64,000 bases of DNA from Gambelia wislizenii (taxonomy: Eukaryota > Chordata > Lepidosauria > Squamata > Crotaphytidae): assembly GCA_030847615.1 (NCBI GenBank), contig JAUMIR010000005.1:109211116-109275115 (forward strand). Reading direction: 5' to 3'. Below the pieces are notes generated by a model. It did not search any database and was not told the origin of the DNA. It worked only from the letters and a program-made list of their open reading frames with translations. Position numbers and translations under genes: made by a program. This document shows, piece by piece, positions 9,741 to 21,000 of the stretch (positions are counted from its first letter, which is position 1; every line of letters begins with the position of its first letter).

Positions 9741-11955
9741 CTAGTATGGGGTAGGCAAAAAAAAAAAAATTGGGAAAAGGGGGGTGGAAATTCTACCTGG
9801 CTCCAAAGCAACCAATTATCATACTATTCAAGCGGTGGGAGGGTGGGTCGACAACTGCTTCTGCTGAAGAGGAGGAGATGAGGGGTGGCAGGGCTTTAAT
9901 ATCCTCTGGCCCCAACCCTCATCTCATGTCACATTGCAAAACTGGTTTTTCCTCGCACCTTTCCTAAAACAATAGAGAGCTGCCTGAGACCCATCATTTC
10001 CAATGTTTCAGCCATTAGCAATCATTAACACATCTGGATAATCTATTGTTTAAACCAGGGAAAATCTGGGAGATTTTATTACACTCAAAACACCCATTCA
10101 TTAGGAAAATAGAGTATAAATATCACCCCAAATCACCACCAAACTGTGCTCAGTTTGCCAGAGGCTGTTACTCTCTTGGTTTGCTGGGTCACCCAAACAC
10201 TTCCAGGTTTTTTTTTCAGCATGAATATCTGCTTGTCAGACAAGTATAGTATAGTATAGCCCACCATCGCAAACTCTACTCCTCTAGCCCAATACTTCCT
10301 ATGTTCTTTCATAGCCTTGTGTGAGTGCTTGAACTCTGACTGTATTCATGTGTGTCTACCCTGATTATTTTTCAATAAAAACCATTTTGATTTTATCCCC
10401 TGGCTTGGAGTTTCATCAGTGAGCACCAGTATACATAGATCAAAAGATCCTGAGAGGTATTAAGTTGTTCAGGTCACCTAGAAAGTTTCATGTGTGACTA
10501 AGAAATTGAAGCCAAATTTCTGCAGTTTCAATCAAATGATTTCCACATTTTACCACATGTGAGTTACCAAGCACTGACATCCAAACATGTACTGTAGCAC
10601 ATCTGTGGAACCATACATTATTTCTGTTGTCTGCCTGGAATTGCAAAACCAAAGACATTACCAAACACCTGTCAAGCCATAATATGTGGGTGATGGGCTG
10701 TACTCTTCACTCTGTGCTTAAGCTGTCTAGATCTGCACTAAACTGCAATTGTCATTTGATATCTGAACACTTTTAGGCATGACAAGAACTTAAATAATCA
10801 CTGCTGCCACATCAGAACACCACAGGAGAAGCAAGATTTATTTTTTTAATCTTTCTTTGAAATGCTACTGCTATGTTAATTTACATATGCCTTTGCTGCA
10901 TGAGCTATACATGTACATTTAGTTTTAGAACAGGGACAGGCAAAGTAGAGCCCACTGGCATTTTTTTTTCTCAGCCTGCACCCTTCCAGCCCCTGATTCT
11001 TGTCCCCACTCCATGTAATAGTTGTTTTCAGGGATTTTGGTGGATTTTGCAGCTCATGGAGAATTCCAGGTATGGCAGTTTTGAGTGTTGTGATCAGGTC
11101 CTCCACATGCTTCCCCCTCCCAAAAAACCCCCTAAAACGTGGATATCCCATCACTGCTTTTGATTTTTTAAATAAGTAAATAAAATTAAAATATGTCAGT
11201 TGGCTGATGTATTGCTGAATTTTTTTTACTCAGAATGTAGCCCAAAGTTTCCCAGTCCAGTTTTAGTCCTTATATTTGTATGCTCAGTCTTGCTTTTATA
11301 GTTTGATCTCCCTCCACCTCCTCCACTCTCTCTCTTTCTCTTTCTCTCTGAAGATTTTTTGAAATCAGTACCTAATAATAGGTTAGCCATTTTCACGGTT
11401 GACAAGTTGAATACCCAGGTGATCTGGAGTTTAGGTCTTTGTGCATTCTGATGAACATTCATATGTGTTTCATGGCCATTCAGCAAAATTCATCAGCAGT
11501 TCATCAAATGAGCTTATGAGCAAAGCTCATTAACATTTCACTGGGAGTTTAAATGTGCGTGAATTCTGGAGAGCTAATGATGAACTATATCCACCTGAGT
11601 GCCTTTTGACCCAAGTCACTGTAGTAGCTGATAACAATGCATAACAAGGTTAGTGTTTACATTGTGCAAGTAGACTGAATCTCTACATAAAGGCACAGGA
11701 CTTTGGTTTTAATGGATATGCTTCTTTCTTTTTTCAGTGAAATGGCTTGTGTTTCAAGGGACAATTTACAGGAAAATTCAGGCTAAATTTGGATCTGAAA
11801 AATGTCAAGGGTTCAAGAATTTATTTATATATTTATTTTATTTTTTATAGAGCCATATTTGTTACCCACTTTTAAGATATTATCATTTTAATACATCATC
11901 CTTACATGGTAACTCACAATAATAAATAAAAACAGGAAGTGCAATAAAATTAAAT
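9741..11955. other. Unassigned DNA
   Basis: No gene or confident repeat recognised. The stretch 9.78-10.4 kb could still be element-derived. A GTATA pentamer run occurs at 10245-10259. The two opposite-strand frames near 10.87-11.16 kb overlap each other and show no domain. Confidence 0.45.
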
Positions 11956-11957
11956 TT

Positions 11958-12892
11958 AGTTCATCAATGACTTGAATGAGGGAATTAGGGGCATACTTAC
12001 CAAATTTGCAGATGACACCAAATTAGGAGGAGTAGCTAATACCCTGGAGGACAGGATCAAAATTCAAAATGACCTGGATAAACTGCAGAGCTGGGCCAAA
12101 GCTAACAAAATGAAATTCAATATGGAGAAATGTAAGGTACTGCACTTAGGGCGAAAAAATGAAATGCATAGATATAGGATGGGGAGACCTGGCTGAATGA
12201 GACTACGTGTGAAAGGGATCTAGGAGTCCTAGTAGACCACAAGTTACACATGAGTCAACAGTGTGATGTGGCAGCTAAAAAGGCCAATGCGATTTTGGGC
12301 TGCATCAATAGAAGTATAGTGTCCAGATCAAGGGAAGTAATAGTGCCGCTCTATTCTTCCTTGGTCAGACCTCACCTAGAATACTGTGTCCAGTTCTGGG
12401 CACCACAATTCAAAAAGGATATTGATAAATTAGAGCATGTCCAGAGAAGGGTGACTAAAATGGTGAAAGGTCTGGAAACTATGCCTTATGAGGAGAGACT
12501 TAGGGAGCTGGGTATGTTTAGCCTGGAAAAAAGATGGTTAAGAGGCGATATGATAGCCCTGTTTAAGTATTTGAAGGGGTGTCACATTGAAAATGGAGCA
12601 AGCTTGTTTTCTGCTGCTCCAGAGATCGGAACACGGAGCAATGGATGCAAGCTCCAGGAACAGAGATTCCACCTCAACATTAGGAGGAACTTTTTGACAG
12701 TAAGAGCTGTTCGGCAGTGGAACACACTCCCTCGGAGCATGGTGGGGTCTCCTTCCTTGGAGGTCTTTAAACAGAGGCTGGATGGCCATCTGTTGGGGAT
12801 GTTTTGATCGTGATTTCCTGCATGGCAGGGGGTTGGACTGGATGGCCCTCGTGGTCTCTTCCAACTCTGCAATTCTATGATTCTATGATTAT
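11958..12892 (+). mobile_element. CR1 LINE, 5'-truncated 3' end
   Basis: Encodes the end of CR1 pol in two frames. 11972-12196 has KFADDTKLGGVANT, the RT catalytic FADD box. 12250-12807 has [33 protein letters not shown] and [14 protein letters not shown] frame break lies near 12190. The tail GATTCTATGATTCTATGATT at 12872-12891 is the CR1 signature. This is one of the better-preserved CR1 3' ends here, but it has lost the endonuclease and most of the RT. Confidence 0.93.
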
Positions 12893-13906
12893 GACTGTCT
12901 TGAATCATACTCTGAGATATTTACAAAAACCTGAAAATAGGCCATCAGTGAAGGCACATTTATTGTAGAATTAAACACTTTTTAGGTGGCGAGTGTAGTT
13001 TTTTAAAAAAATCTTACATTCCTCCAAATGCCACCACCTCAAAAGTGTTCATGTGAACTGCCACCAAATTAATCTTATTGCCTATTTTAAAAAGGAATTC
13101 TCATTAATGGTCACAATGAACACTCATCCTCCTTCAAGTGAAAATTAAAATATGTATCAGAATAGGAAGGCAAAGTTGTAAAAGAAAGTGGTCTTGGGCC
13201 ATGAAAAAAATCATACACAGCAGGAGGGATACAGTCACATTCCAGCTCAATCAGGCTTTCTGTACCTTTCCTAGGACACCGGAACCTATGTTGGTTAAGA
13301 TCCAGAAACAGTGTGCATATATTACTGTAGCAATGGAATCACAATGAAACCAATGTCCCAAGTCTGGAACTTTGTTTTAAATTCTTTTCCAGATATACCA
13401 TAGCCTGAAATTGGATTTCTTCACTAGTTCACTATTTCAGTAGACTCAATTAACCAATCACTCATGACAAAATATCTTACCTGGGATAGTTACCTCCAAT
13501 TCAGATCCTATTAATATAGGTGTTAAGTCAGTATTGCATATCATTTTACAAAGAGTTACAATTCACCTTATTTGACAATATTGTAACCTTTTAATCCAGT
13601 CTGGAGAAACTCTTCTAATGTTCAATGAAGTACATTTCATGAGTAATTTAGTACCATCATCTACAAAGTTGGTTGTCACAGCATTCATCCAGAAGTCACT
13701 TCTGGTTTTGAGGGAAAGGCCTCTGGACTTTAGACAGCTCAAGGGAGCAAAAATGTAGCAAAATTGTCATCTATGCCTGCTAGAAGGTGCAAGGGCCCTT
13801 TTCTTTAGTTCATAAATTGGGAAACCTGAGAATTGGCCACCATGGAAAACTGCAGTTTCCCAAACCCTGGAATAAGGTAAGGGAACCTGCCTAATCTTTA
13901 TATCAG
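12893..13906. other. Unassigned DNA
   Basis: Low-complexity AT-rich sequence. The frame at 13138-13347 (69 codons) has no recognisable domain. Confidence 0.45.
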
Positions 13907-14134
13907 TTAGGCTGTATCCACACTACACAAATAATCCAATTTGAAACTGCATTATTTGCCATAGTTCCTTCCTATGGAATCCTGGGATTTGTAGTTTTAC
14001 AAGGACTTCAGCCTTTTCAGCCAAAGAATGCTGGTGCCTCACCAAACTACAAATATCAGAATTCCATAAGAAGGAGCCATGCCAAATAATACAGTTTCAA
14101 GCTGGATTATTTGTGTAGTGTGGATTCAGCCTTA
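13907..14134. mobile_element. Harbinger-like MITE, 222 bp
   Basis: Element 13910-14131 is a fold-back with arms of about 70 bp. GGCTGTATCCACACTAC at the left pairs with GTAGTGTGGATTCAGCC at the right, and inner blocks such as CCTGGGATTTGTAGTTT pair too. TTA trinucleotides flank it at 13907-13909 and 14132-14134, the TTA duplication of PIF/Harbinger elements. A related element lies at 63221-63446. Confidence 0.85.
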
Positions 14135-14556
14135 GAATGTGCACCTTCCATGAGCTTGGTTGGATAATTTCAAAGGTCCCACACTTCCCTTGTTCTCAAG
14201 GTTTGGGAGATTCTTTCATCTACTGCCTCTGGTTCAAATCACCTTTTATGGGGTTTAGGTACAGATCTTGAACCTATTTCTCTGGACTACAATCCACATA
14301 ATCTCCATGACAGCATAATCAATAGTCATACTGGCTTGATGTTTCTGGGAACTTTAGTCCCTTAAAAGCTAAATTCAAAAAAAAACAAAAACAAAAACAA
14401 AATTCCAAAATGTTTCTGGGGCTTAATCTGAACTTAACAGGAGCTATCCAAGATGTTGAATCTATTTGGGGGTAGAATTCATCACCTTCAATAGCGTATT
14501 TAATGTTCAGACTGAAAACCAGAGCAGATGCACTGGCTCACAGACACAGAAGTGAG
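14135..14556. other. Unassigned flank of the copia insertion
   Basis: No gene. An A-rich AAAAC run occurs at 14379-14401. Confidence 0.5.
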
Positions 14557-14561
14557 GAACC

Positions 14562-15236
14562 TGTTAAGGAAAATGCAACATGGGACATACAGTGAAAGAA
14601 ATAAAATATGTATGTGAAAGTCACAATGACTAAGCAAGAGCAATTATGGGGCTACACAGGTGAAACTGCTAATGTAATCTAGAAGGCCTGAGAGCCAAGG
14701 ACAGAGGTACTGAATGCAGATTGGAAACACCTGAGAATCATTAAGTGTACAAGGTGAAATGTTGAAATACATGGGTTGGTCTTAAGCATGGGTGGAACTA
14801 TGTGGACCAATCAGAATGGAAGTACACACCCACTGGGTGGAAACTAGCTAGTGGGTGGTGATAAACAATGGCTATAAAATTGCAATGTTTGCCAATGTAT
14901 TGTGGTTGAGTAGAGGTGCAGTAGTTTGGAGATATTGTGGAGTAGTGAGTAGAGATTGTGATTTGTTGACCATATAGTATATTTATATAGAAGAATAAAG
15001 TAGGTTTTATATAAAACTACTGAGTTGCCTGAGTGAATCCTGGAGACGTTTTGGAGACACCTGGAGAAGAGTGAGAAGGCTTGGAGAGTTTGTCAGGATC
15101 TTCAGCCTATTCTCTGAAACTCTGCTGCTTTGGAGAAAAGCATTAACCACTGATCTAAGCTGGTCAGCTCTGCTGCATAACAAGGTGGTGAGTTTGAGCC
15201 AGAGGTGAAGAGCTACAACTCCCATCATCCCTGACA
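14562..15236 (+). repeat. 5' LTR of copia element
   Basis: Begins TGTTAAGGAAAATGC and ends CATCCCTGACA. A TATA box, TATAAA, lies at 14873-14878 and a polyadenylation signal, AATAAA, at 14994-14999. These place U3, R and U5 in order. Same length as the 3' LTR. Confidence 0.97.
14873..14878 (+). promoter_or_regulatory. LTR TATA box
   Basis: GCTATAAAATTG about 120 bp before the AATAAA at 14994. This spacing suits transcription starting in the LTR. The same motif in the 3' LTR is at 19763-19768. Confidence 0.6.
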
Positions 15237-15237
15237 A

Positions 15238-15252
15238 GGGTTATGGGCCCAG
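15238..15252 (+). other. Primer binding site (initiator-Met tRNA anticodon arm)
   Basis: GGGTTATGGGCCCAG starts two bases after the 5' LTR. It is complementary to CTGGGCCCATAACCC, the anticodon stem and loop of vertebrate initiator-Met tRNA (anticodon CAT), not to the tRNA 3' end. Drosophila copia is known to prime from an internally cleaved initiator-tRNA half at this position, so the same mechanism is inferred here. Confidence 0.85.
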
Positions 15253-15454
15253 TTACTAGAGCACCCAGCATCCACAGAAGCTGAAAGTTCCAGAGAGTGG
15301 AAGAAAGCTTTGTGGACGGCAGATCAAAGCAAGTTGTTTGTGCTGCACTGATAAGCCTCGTGAGTAAATCATTTTGTGTTTTGCTTAAGCCCAGACGGGT
15401 CGGCTGTGCATACTCAGAAGGACTGTGTCAAATTGAGTCACTGCACAAATCAAG

Positions 15455-18400
15455 ATGGAATTTCTAAAGTTTAGTAAATTAAATAGAAACAACTACTCTA
15501 CCTGGAAGATTTATGCCCAATCTCTACTAGTAAAGGAAGGTCTGTGGTCAACAGTTGAAACAGGGCTGGCAGCTGATGCTAATGAAGCCACTAAAGAGAG
15601 AGATAGTAAAGCAAAAGCCTGTCTTTATCTCATGCTTGAGGAAGACTTAATTAATGACGTCAGAGATAAAACGTCTGCCAAGGATGTGTGGGATACCTTG
15701 CAGAGATTACACACTCCTTCAACTGCTTTTGCAAAAATGCTATGGTCTAAAAGAATATACAGGCAAAAGATGGCTAAAGGGCAGTGTGTGATAGAACATT
15801 TAAAAATAATGCAAGATTTGTTTGTGCAAGCTGAACTGAGGGGAGTGCAAATTAGCAAAGAGCAGCAATGCTACATTTTAGTAGAATCGCTAGACTCTTC
15901 GTGGGACAACATAACGAACAGCTTGCAGAACTTGCCAGAAGCTGAGCTTAATAGAGACTTAATTGTGGCCAGAATACTGGAAGAGAACCAGAGAAGAATG
16001 TCTGAGCAGGGTGACTCAGCAAGCTTAAAGACTGTGCCAAAACAACAAACAACTCCTGGCTGGCGAACGCAGGAGGAAGCAGCCTCTACAAGGGAGCAAC
16101 GGAGGTGCTTTTATTGTAAGAAGATTGGTCATCTGCAGAGACATTGTAAACATTTTGCAGCTGAGAGACGCAAGCAAGCAGAGAGCAGATGGCAGCCGCG
16201 GCAGTATCAAAAACAGTCCAGACCTCCATTTTTGAAGGACAGTGGTAATAAAAAGGGGGTTGCAACCATGATTAAGGAAAAACAAAATGCAAATTCTAAA
16301 TGGCTAGTTGATTCAGGAGCCACATCTGTGATGTGTAATGATATAAATTTAATAAGTAATAGAAAATCAGCTAATGTAAATGCTGTAGTTTTGGCTGACG
16401 GGAAAGAGCTAAGTACTGTAAATCAAATGGGTACTGTGTACATTCCAGGGCTAAAAGAGAATTTTAATGATGTCTTACATGTAAAGGAGTTAGAAAATAA
16501 TTTGTTATCAGTAAGCAGATTAACAGAAAGAGACTACACAGTCATCTTTGAAAAGAACATGTGTAAGATAAAACTGAATGGGGAACTGCGTGGCATAGGT
16601 TTGAAAAGGGATAAACTTTATTATTTGGAGGACAATATTGATAGCTACAGGGTTGAAGAAGCTAATAACATAGAAAATATTCCAATCCACAAAGACTGCA
16701 TACACGAGCTTCACAGAAAATTCGGCCATGCGAGCTTCAAATGTTTAAAGAATTTAATCAGTATGTGTCCAGATTTAAAAGTTACTGAATGCAAAAACCA
16801 CTTAGATTGTACGGTATGTCAACAGATAAAGGTCAGAGCTTTTCCAGTAGCTAAGAAAACAAAAAGAATTGCTCAAAGACCATTTCAGTATGTACATGCA
16901 GATGTCGCCCAAGCTAATTGCTTGTCCTTAGGGGGAAGCAAGTATTTCCTAGTAATTGTTGATAGGTATACAAGGTTTGCATTTGTGAGAATAATGAAAA
17001 ACAAATCTGACGCTGGGCAAAGTTTAAAAGCATGGGTAAGAATGGTGGAAAGACAATTTGATAGCAGAGTAGGCACCATTATTACTGATAGAGGAGGAGA
17101 ATTTTTAAATAATCAATTGTTTAACTGGTTTCAAAAGGTGGGAATAAGGCATGAAACTACAAACCCTGCTTGTCCTAGTGAGGATGGGTTAGCAGAGAAG
17201 AAAATACAAGATATAAAAAGAATTACTGCTTGTATGATGGCAGATGCAGGGGTGAAAGATAGTTTTTGGGCAGAAGCAACTTTGACTGCAATACATATCA
17301 GTAACAGATTGTATCATTCAGAAATTGAAGACATTCCCTACAGGGTATTGTATGGGAGAATGCCAAATTACAAGTACTTAAGGGTTTTTGGACAATTTGC
17401 TCATGTTTACACACCTGCTTGTTTCAGGAGGAAAGGAGAACCCAAAAGCAAAAGGCTTAGGTTTTTGGGGTATTCTGGAAATAGCTACAAGTTTCATTTG
17501 GGAGGAAAACAAGTGCAGTATTCTAGGTCTGCAAATTTCGAGAGACATGCTGGTTGGGACAAACTGCATGCCAATAAAGAAGTGTTTTTGAGATTAGGGA
17601 GTTCCAATGAGCCAGAAGCACAAACTGAACCAACCTCAGGAAACGGAGGGGTTTCAGTTAAGCAGGAAGCATCACCTAGCAGCAGTGGTAGTTCTTCTGA
17701 TGATGAGATAGCATCTAGGCCTACTACTACTCGAATGACTGAAGACAAGAGATTTAGTCATAGAACTACAACTCCCAGTAGAGAAAGTGAGGATGAAAGA
17801 GACAGAACAGCAGATTTTATTCCCAGGCGTAGTCATAGAGTTAGAAAGCCTCCAGATAGGTTTGTTGTGACAAAGGCAAGAGCTTGTTTAGCAGTAGAGG
17901 AGCCTGAAAGTTTTGAAGAATTGGAAAGTTATTCTAGTGAAGAACAGGAAAGATGGTTTGATGCAATGGATAATGAGTTTGGTTGCCTGGTAAATAAAGA
18001 TGTTTTTGAAATTGTTGACAGACCCAAAGACAAGAAAGTAATTGGTTGTAAATGGGTATACAAAAGGAAAGAAATGCCAGATGGAAGTATCAAATATAAA
18101 GCTAGGTTAGTGGCTAAGGGTTTTGCACAACAGCAGTATGAGAACTATGATAAGACATATTCTCCAACTGCAAAGCCAGAAAGTCTGAGAATGGTTTTAG
18201 CTGTAGCAGTAAAAAGGAATTTAGTTGTAGAACATTTTGATTTTGAGACAGCTTACTTGAATGCCGTTTTGGATGAAGAAATATTTATGGAACAGCCACA
18301 AGGTTTTGAAGAAAATGGTAGTCAGAGAGTATATAAGTTAAAGAAAGCGTTGTATGGTTTAAAACAAAGTGCCAGAGCATGGAATCTGTGCATCAATGAT

Positions 18401-19420
18401 GAGCTAGTTAAGCTAGGTTACAAGAGGAGCATTGCAGATGCTTGTGTTTATACAAAAGGAGACATAGTATTAGTGATTTATGTAGATGATTTGTGCGTAG
18501 CAGCAAAGTCAAAACAGGAAATTGAGTCAGTAAAAAGAGAATTGTCTAAGAAGTTTGTTTTGAAGGACTTAGGTGTCTTGAAGTCTTATTTAGGTATTTG
18601 CGTTGAATGGACAGAAGAAGGACATTGTTTATTAAGTCAGAGAAATAAAATTGAAAGACTGATTGAGAAGTGTGGATTACAGAATGCAAAAATAGTAAGA
18701 GCTCCAATGACAACTGGTTTTGTGTCTGAGGAAACAACTAGAGCGTTTGAGGACAAGACTTTCTTCAGAAGTATAATAGGATCTTTACAATTCATATCTT
18801 GCCACACCAGACCAGACATTTCTTATGCTGTAAATGTATTGTCTAGAAGGGTTAATGATCCAAAAATTGAAGACTGGACAGCGGTAAAACATTTATTGAG
18901 ATATTTGAAAGGAACCTTAGATAAGAAATTGATTATAAGAAGCAATAGTTCAGATCTAGATTGTTATGTAGACAGTTCATTTGCATCAGAATTAGGAGAC
19001 AAGAAGTCAGTTACAGGAATGATAATTAAATATAGTGAAAGTCCAATAGTTTGGAGAAGTAGAAAACAAACTAATGTAGCGTTAAGCACAACAGAAGCAG
19101 AATTTGCTGCTTTGAATGAGATAGTAAATGAGGTACAGTGGATTAAGCAATTGCTAAATGATTTAAATGAAAGTTACAAGATACCAGTGGAAATTCTGGA
19201 AGATTCACAGTCATGCATAGCAATGGCTGAAACTGAAAGTTTGAAGAACAGAACAAAATATGTTGGTGTAAGATACCAAAATGTGCGAGACATGGTTCAG
19301 AAGGGTGAAATAGAATTGAGATATATAGAAACACAACACAACATAGCAGATTTGTTCACAAAAGCATTGACAGCAGAAAAACATGAAAGGCTGACACAAA
19401 TGGTTGGAATGACATTGTAA
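15455..19420 (+). CDS. Copia gag-pol polyprotein
   Basis: Single 1321-residue frame starting at the first ATG after a 218-bp leader. Order of domains: gag (about 1-210, with NNYSTWK near the start), CCHC knuckle C218-C221-H226-C231, aspartic protease WLVDSGAT (D286), GAG-pre-integrase zinc region (H420, H425, C452, C455), and integrase with D483, D545 and E581 (35-residue D-E spacing). Then RT with HFDFETAYLNA and the YVDD box at 1010-1012 plus upstream, and RNase H (D1173, E1214, D1250, D1299). All catalytic residues are present and no frame break exists. A Ser-rich acidic linker (about 715-800) joins integrase to RT. It makes the particle proteins and copies and integrates the element. Single-frame gag-pol is normal for copia. 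I am very sure of the family but cannot name a lineage. Confidence 0.97.
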   Translation: MEFLKFSKLNRNNYSTWKIYAQSLLVKEGLWSTVETGLAADANEATKERDSKAKACLYLMLEEDLINDVRDKTSAKDVWDTLQRLHTPSTAFAKMLWSKRIYRQKMAKGQCVIEHLKIMQDLFVQAELRGVQISKEQQCYILVESLDSSWDNITNSLQNLPEAELNRDLIVARILEENQRRMSEQGDSASLKTVPKQQTTPGWRTQEEAASTREQRRCFYCKKIGHLQRHCKHFAAERRKQAESRWQPRQYQKQSRPPFLKDSGNKKGVATMIKEKQNANSKWLVDSGATSVMCNDINLISNRKSANVNAVVLADGKELSTVNQMGTVYIPGLKENFNDVLHVKELENNLLSVSRLTERDYTVIFEKNMCKIKLNGELRGIGLKRDKLYYLEDNIDSYRVEEANNIENIPIHKDCIHELHRKFGHASFKCLKNLISMCPDLKVTECKNHLDCTVCQQIKVRAFPVAKKTKRIAQRPFQYVHADVAQANCLSLGGSKYFLVIVDRYTRFAFVRIMKNKSDAGQSLKAWVRMVERQFDSRVGTIITDRGGEFLNNQLFNWFQKVGIRHETTNPACPSEDGLAEKKIQDIKRITACMMADAGVKDSFWAEATLTAIHISNRLYHSEIEDIPYRVLYGRMPNYKYLRVFGQFAHVYTPACFRRKGEPKSKRLRFLGYSGNSYKFHLGGKQVQYSRSANFERHAGWDKLHANKEVFLRLGSSNEPEAQTEPTSGNGGVSVKQEASPSSSGSSSDDEIASRPTTTRMTEDKRFSHRTTTPSRESEDERDRTADFIPRRSHRVRKPPDRFVVTKARACLAVEEPESFEELESYSSEEQERWFDAMDNEFGCLVNKDVFEIVDRPKDKKVIGCKWVYKRKEMPDGSIKYKARLVAKGFAQQQYENYDKTYSPTAKPESLRMVLAVAVKRNLVVEHFDFETAYLNAVLDEEIFMEQPQGFEENGSQRVYKLKKALYGLKQSARAWNLCINDELVKLGYKRSIADACVYTKGDIVLVIYVDDLCVAAKSKQEIESVKRELSKKFVLKDLGVLKSYLGICVEWTEEGHCLLSQRNKIERLIEKCGLQNAKIVRAPMTTGFVSEETTRAFEDKTFFRSIIGSLQFISCHTRPDISYAVNVLSRRVNDPKIEDWTAVKHLLRYLKGTLDKKLIIRSNSSDLDCYVDSSFASELGDKKSVTGMIIKYSESPIVWRSRKQTNVALSTTEAEFAALNEIVNEVQWIKQLLNDLNESYKIPVEILEDSQSCIAMAETESLKNRTKYVGVRYQNVRDMVQKGEIELRYIETQHNIADLFTKALTAEKHERLTQMVGMTL

Positions 19421-19442
19421 GACACATACAATATTTTATTTC

Positions 19443-19450
19443 GGAGGGGA
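19443..19450 (+). other. Polypurine tract
   Basis: GGAGGGGA one base before the TG of the 3' LTR. This is the expected plus-strand primer position. Confidence 0.85.
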
Positions 19451-19451
19451 T

Positions 19452-20126
19452 TGTTAAGGAAAATGCAACATGGGACATACAGTGAAAGAAATAAAATATG
19501 TATGTGAAAGTCACAATGACTAAGCAAGAGCAATTATGGGGCTACACAGGTGAAACTGCTAATGTAATCTAGAAGGCCTGAGAGCCAAGGACAGAGGTAC
19601 TGAATGCAGATTGGAAACACCTGAGAATCATTAAGTGTACAAGGTGAAATGTTGAAATACATGGGTTGGTCTTAAGCATGGGTGGAACTATGTGGACCAA
19701 TCAGAATGGAAGTACACACCCACTGGGTGGAAACTAGCTAGTGGGTGGTGATAAACAATGGCTATAAAATTGCAATGTTTGCCAATGTATTGTGGTTGAG
19801 TAGAGGTGCAGTAGTTTGGAGATATTGTGGAGTAGTGAGTAGAGATTGTGATTTGTTGACCATATAGTATATTTATATAGAAGAATAAAGTAGGTTTTAT
19901 ATAAAACTACTGAGTTGCCTGAGTGAATCCTGGAGACGTTTTGGAGACACCTGGAGAAGAGTGAGAAGGCTTGGAGAGTTTGTCAGGATCTTCAGCCTAT
20001 TCTCTGAAACTCTGCTGCTTTGGAGAAAAGCATTAACCACTGATCTAAGCTGGTCAGCTCTGCTGCATAACAAGGTGGTGAGTTTGAGCCAGAGGTGAAG
20101 AGCTACAACTCCCATCATCCCTGACA
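19452..20126 (+). repeat. 3' LTR of copia element
   Basis: 675 bp, TG...CA, matching the 5' LTR in all blocks I compared. The AATAAA at 19884-19889 would direct 3' processing of the genomic transcript. Confidence 0.97.
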
Positions 20127-20131
20127 GAACC

Positions 20132-21000
20132 ATCACTGATTATGTTCTTGTTCCTAAAAAGAACAAAGGAAAGGATATTTTTATTAAAAGTAACTGTACA
20201 TCTTCTACTTGTTACTTCTGAATTCTGATTTTCTGGTAGAACATTCTGTGTAGCTTCAGCAGTAAAAATAGGCTAGTTAAATATAGCCCTTGAAGCTTCC
20301 TTTTCACCAATAGCTAATTGGTTGTCAGAGAGGGAATCTAAAAGAAGACCTGAAATTCAATTCAGATTTGCTAGGGTTCTGACCCAGCTAGAATGTGAAG
20401 GGATATTTTTTTTTTCCTATCATAGGTATCTGAAGAAAGAGGGAGAGCTCCATATAGTTTCTTCTCTTGCTGTAAGTGTGTGCTGAAAGAGCTGGACATG
20501 AGGAACTAATTGTCCCCTCTGGTTGATATGTGAGGCTGCCCCCATTCCCTTTTAGTTATAGCTTGAAGTTTGGTAAAGAAATTCAATATTTGAAACTGAA
20601 AAAACGCTGTGTTTTCATCAGATTATCTGGAAGTTTCCTGACTAGGTGAACAGTGGAACAAAACGAGTACAAAAAAATTAAGGAAAATGCCAGATTCTTT
20701 TAACTCTTGACTGCTATGGCAAAATCAAGCAAGGTGAAAAGTGTATTTGAATATCAAGTGTCTGTCAGCAAAACTTTAAGAATTTTTGAGGCATATTTCT
20801 TTCAGGGCTTGTGTGTTGAGAGGGATAGGGATAGGGAGAGATGTGAATATATCTTGATACCTTGATTCTATTTTCCCCAGCATCCTGCTCCACCACAGTT
20901 TGATATATCTATCACATTTTTTTTTACTTCAGCCAAACTCCTTTTATTTAATGACTCCCTAAACTGAGTAATCCAATACATCCTTATTCTGTGGCTCTTT
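20132..21000. other. Unassigned DNA
   Basis: AT-rich flank with no open frame or recognisable repeat. Confidence 0.5.

Larger units (their letters stand above)
14557..20131 (+). mobile_element. Complete Ty1/copia LTR retrotransposon
   Basis: Two 675-bp LTRs (14562-15236 and 19452-20126), both TG...CA, are flanked by the 5-bp target duplication GAACC (14557-14561 and 20127-20131). Between them lie a primer site (15238-15252), a leader, one intact 1321-codon gag-pol frame (15455-19420) and a polypurine tract (19443-19450). The order protease, integrase, RT, RNase H defines the copia superfamily. The LTR blocks I compared by eye are identical, and no stop or frameshift interrupts the polyprotein, so the insertion is recent and possibly still competent. 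Confidence 0.97.

Noticed and set aside
15007..15237. 76-codon minus frame repeated at 19897-20136
   Set aside because: It lies in the LTRs and is duplicated only because the LTRs are. It is antisense to the element with no domain.
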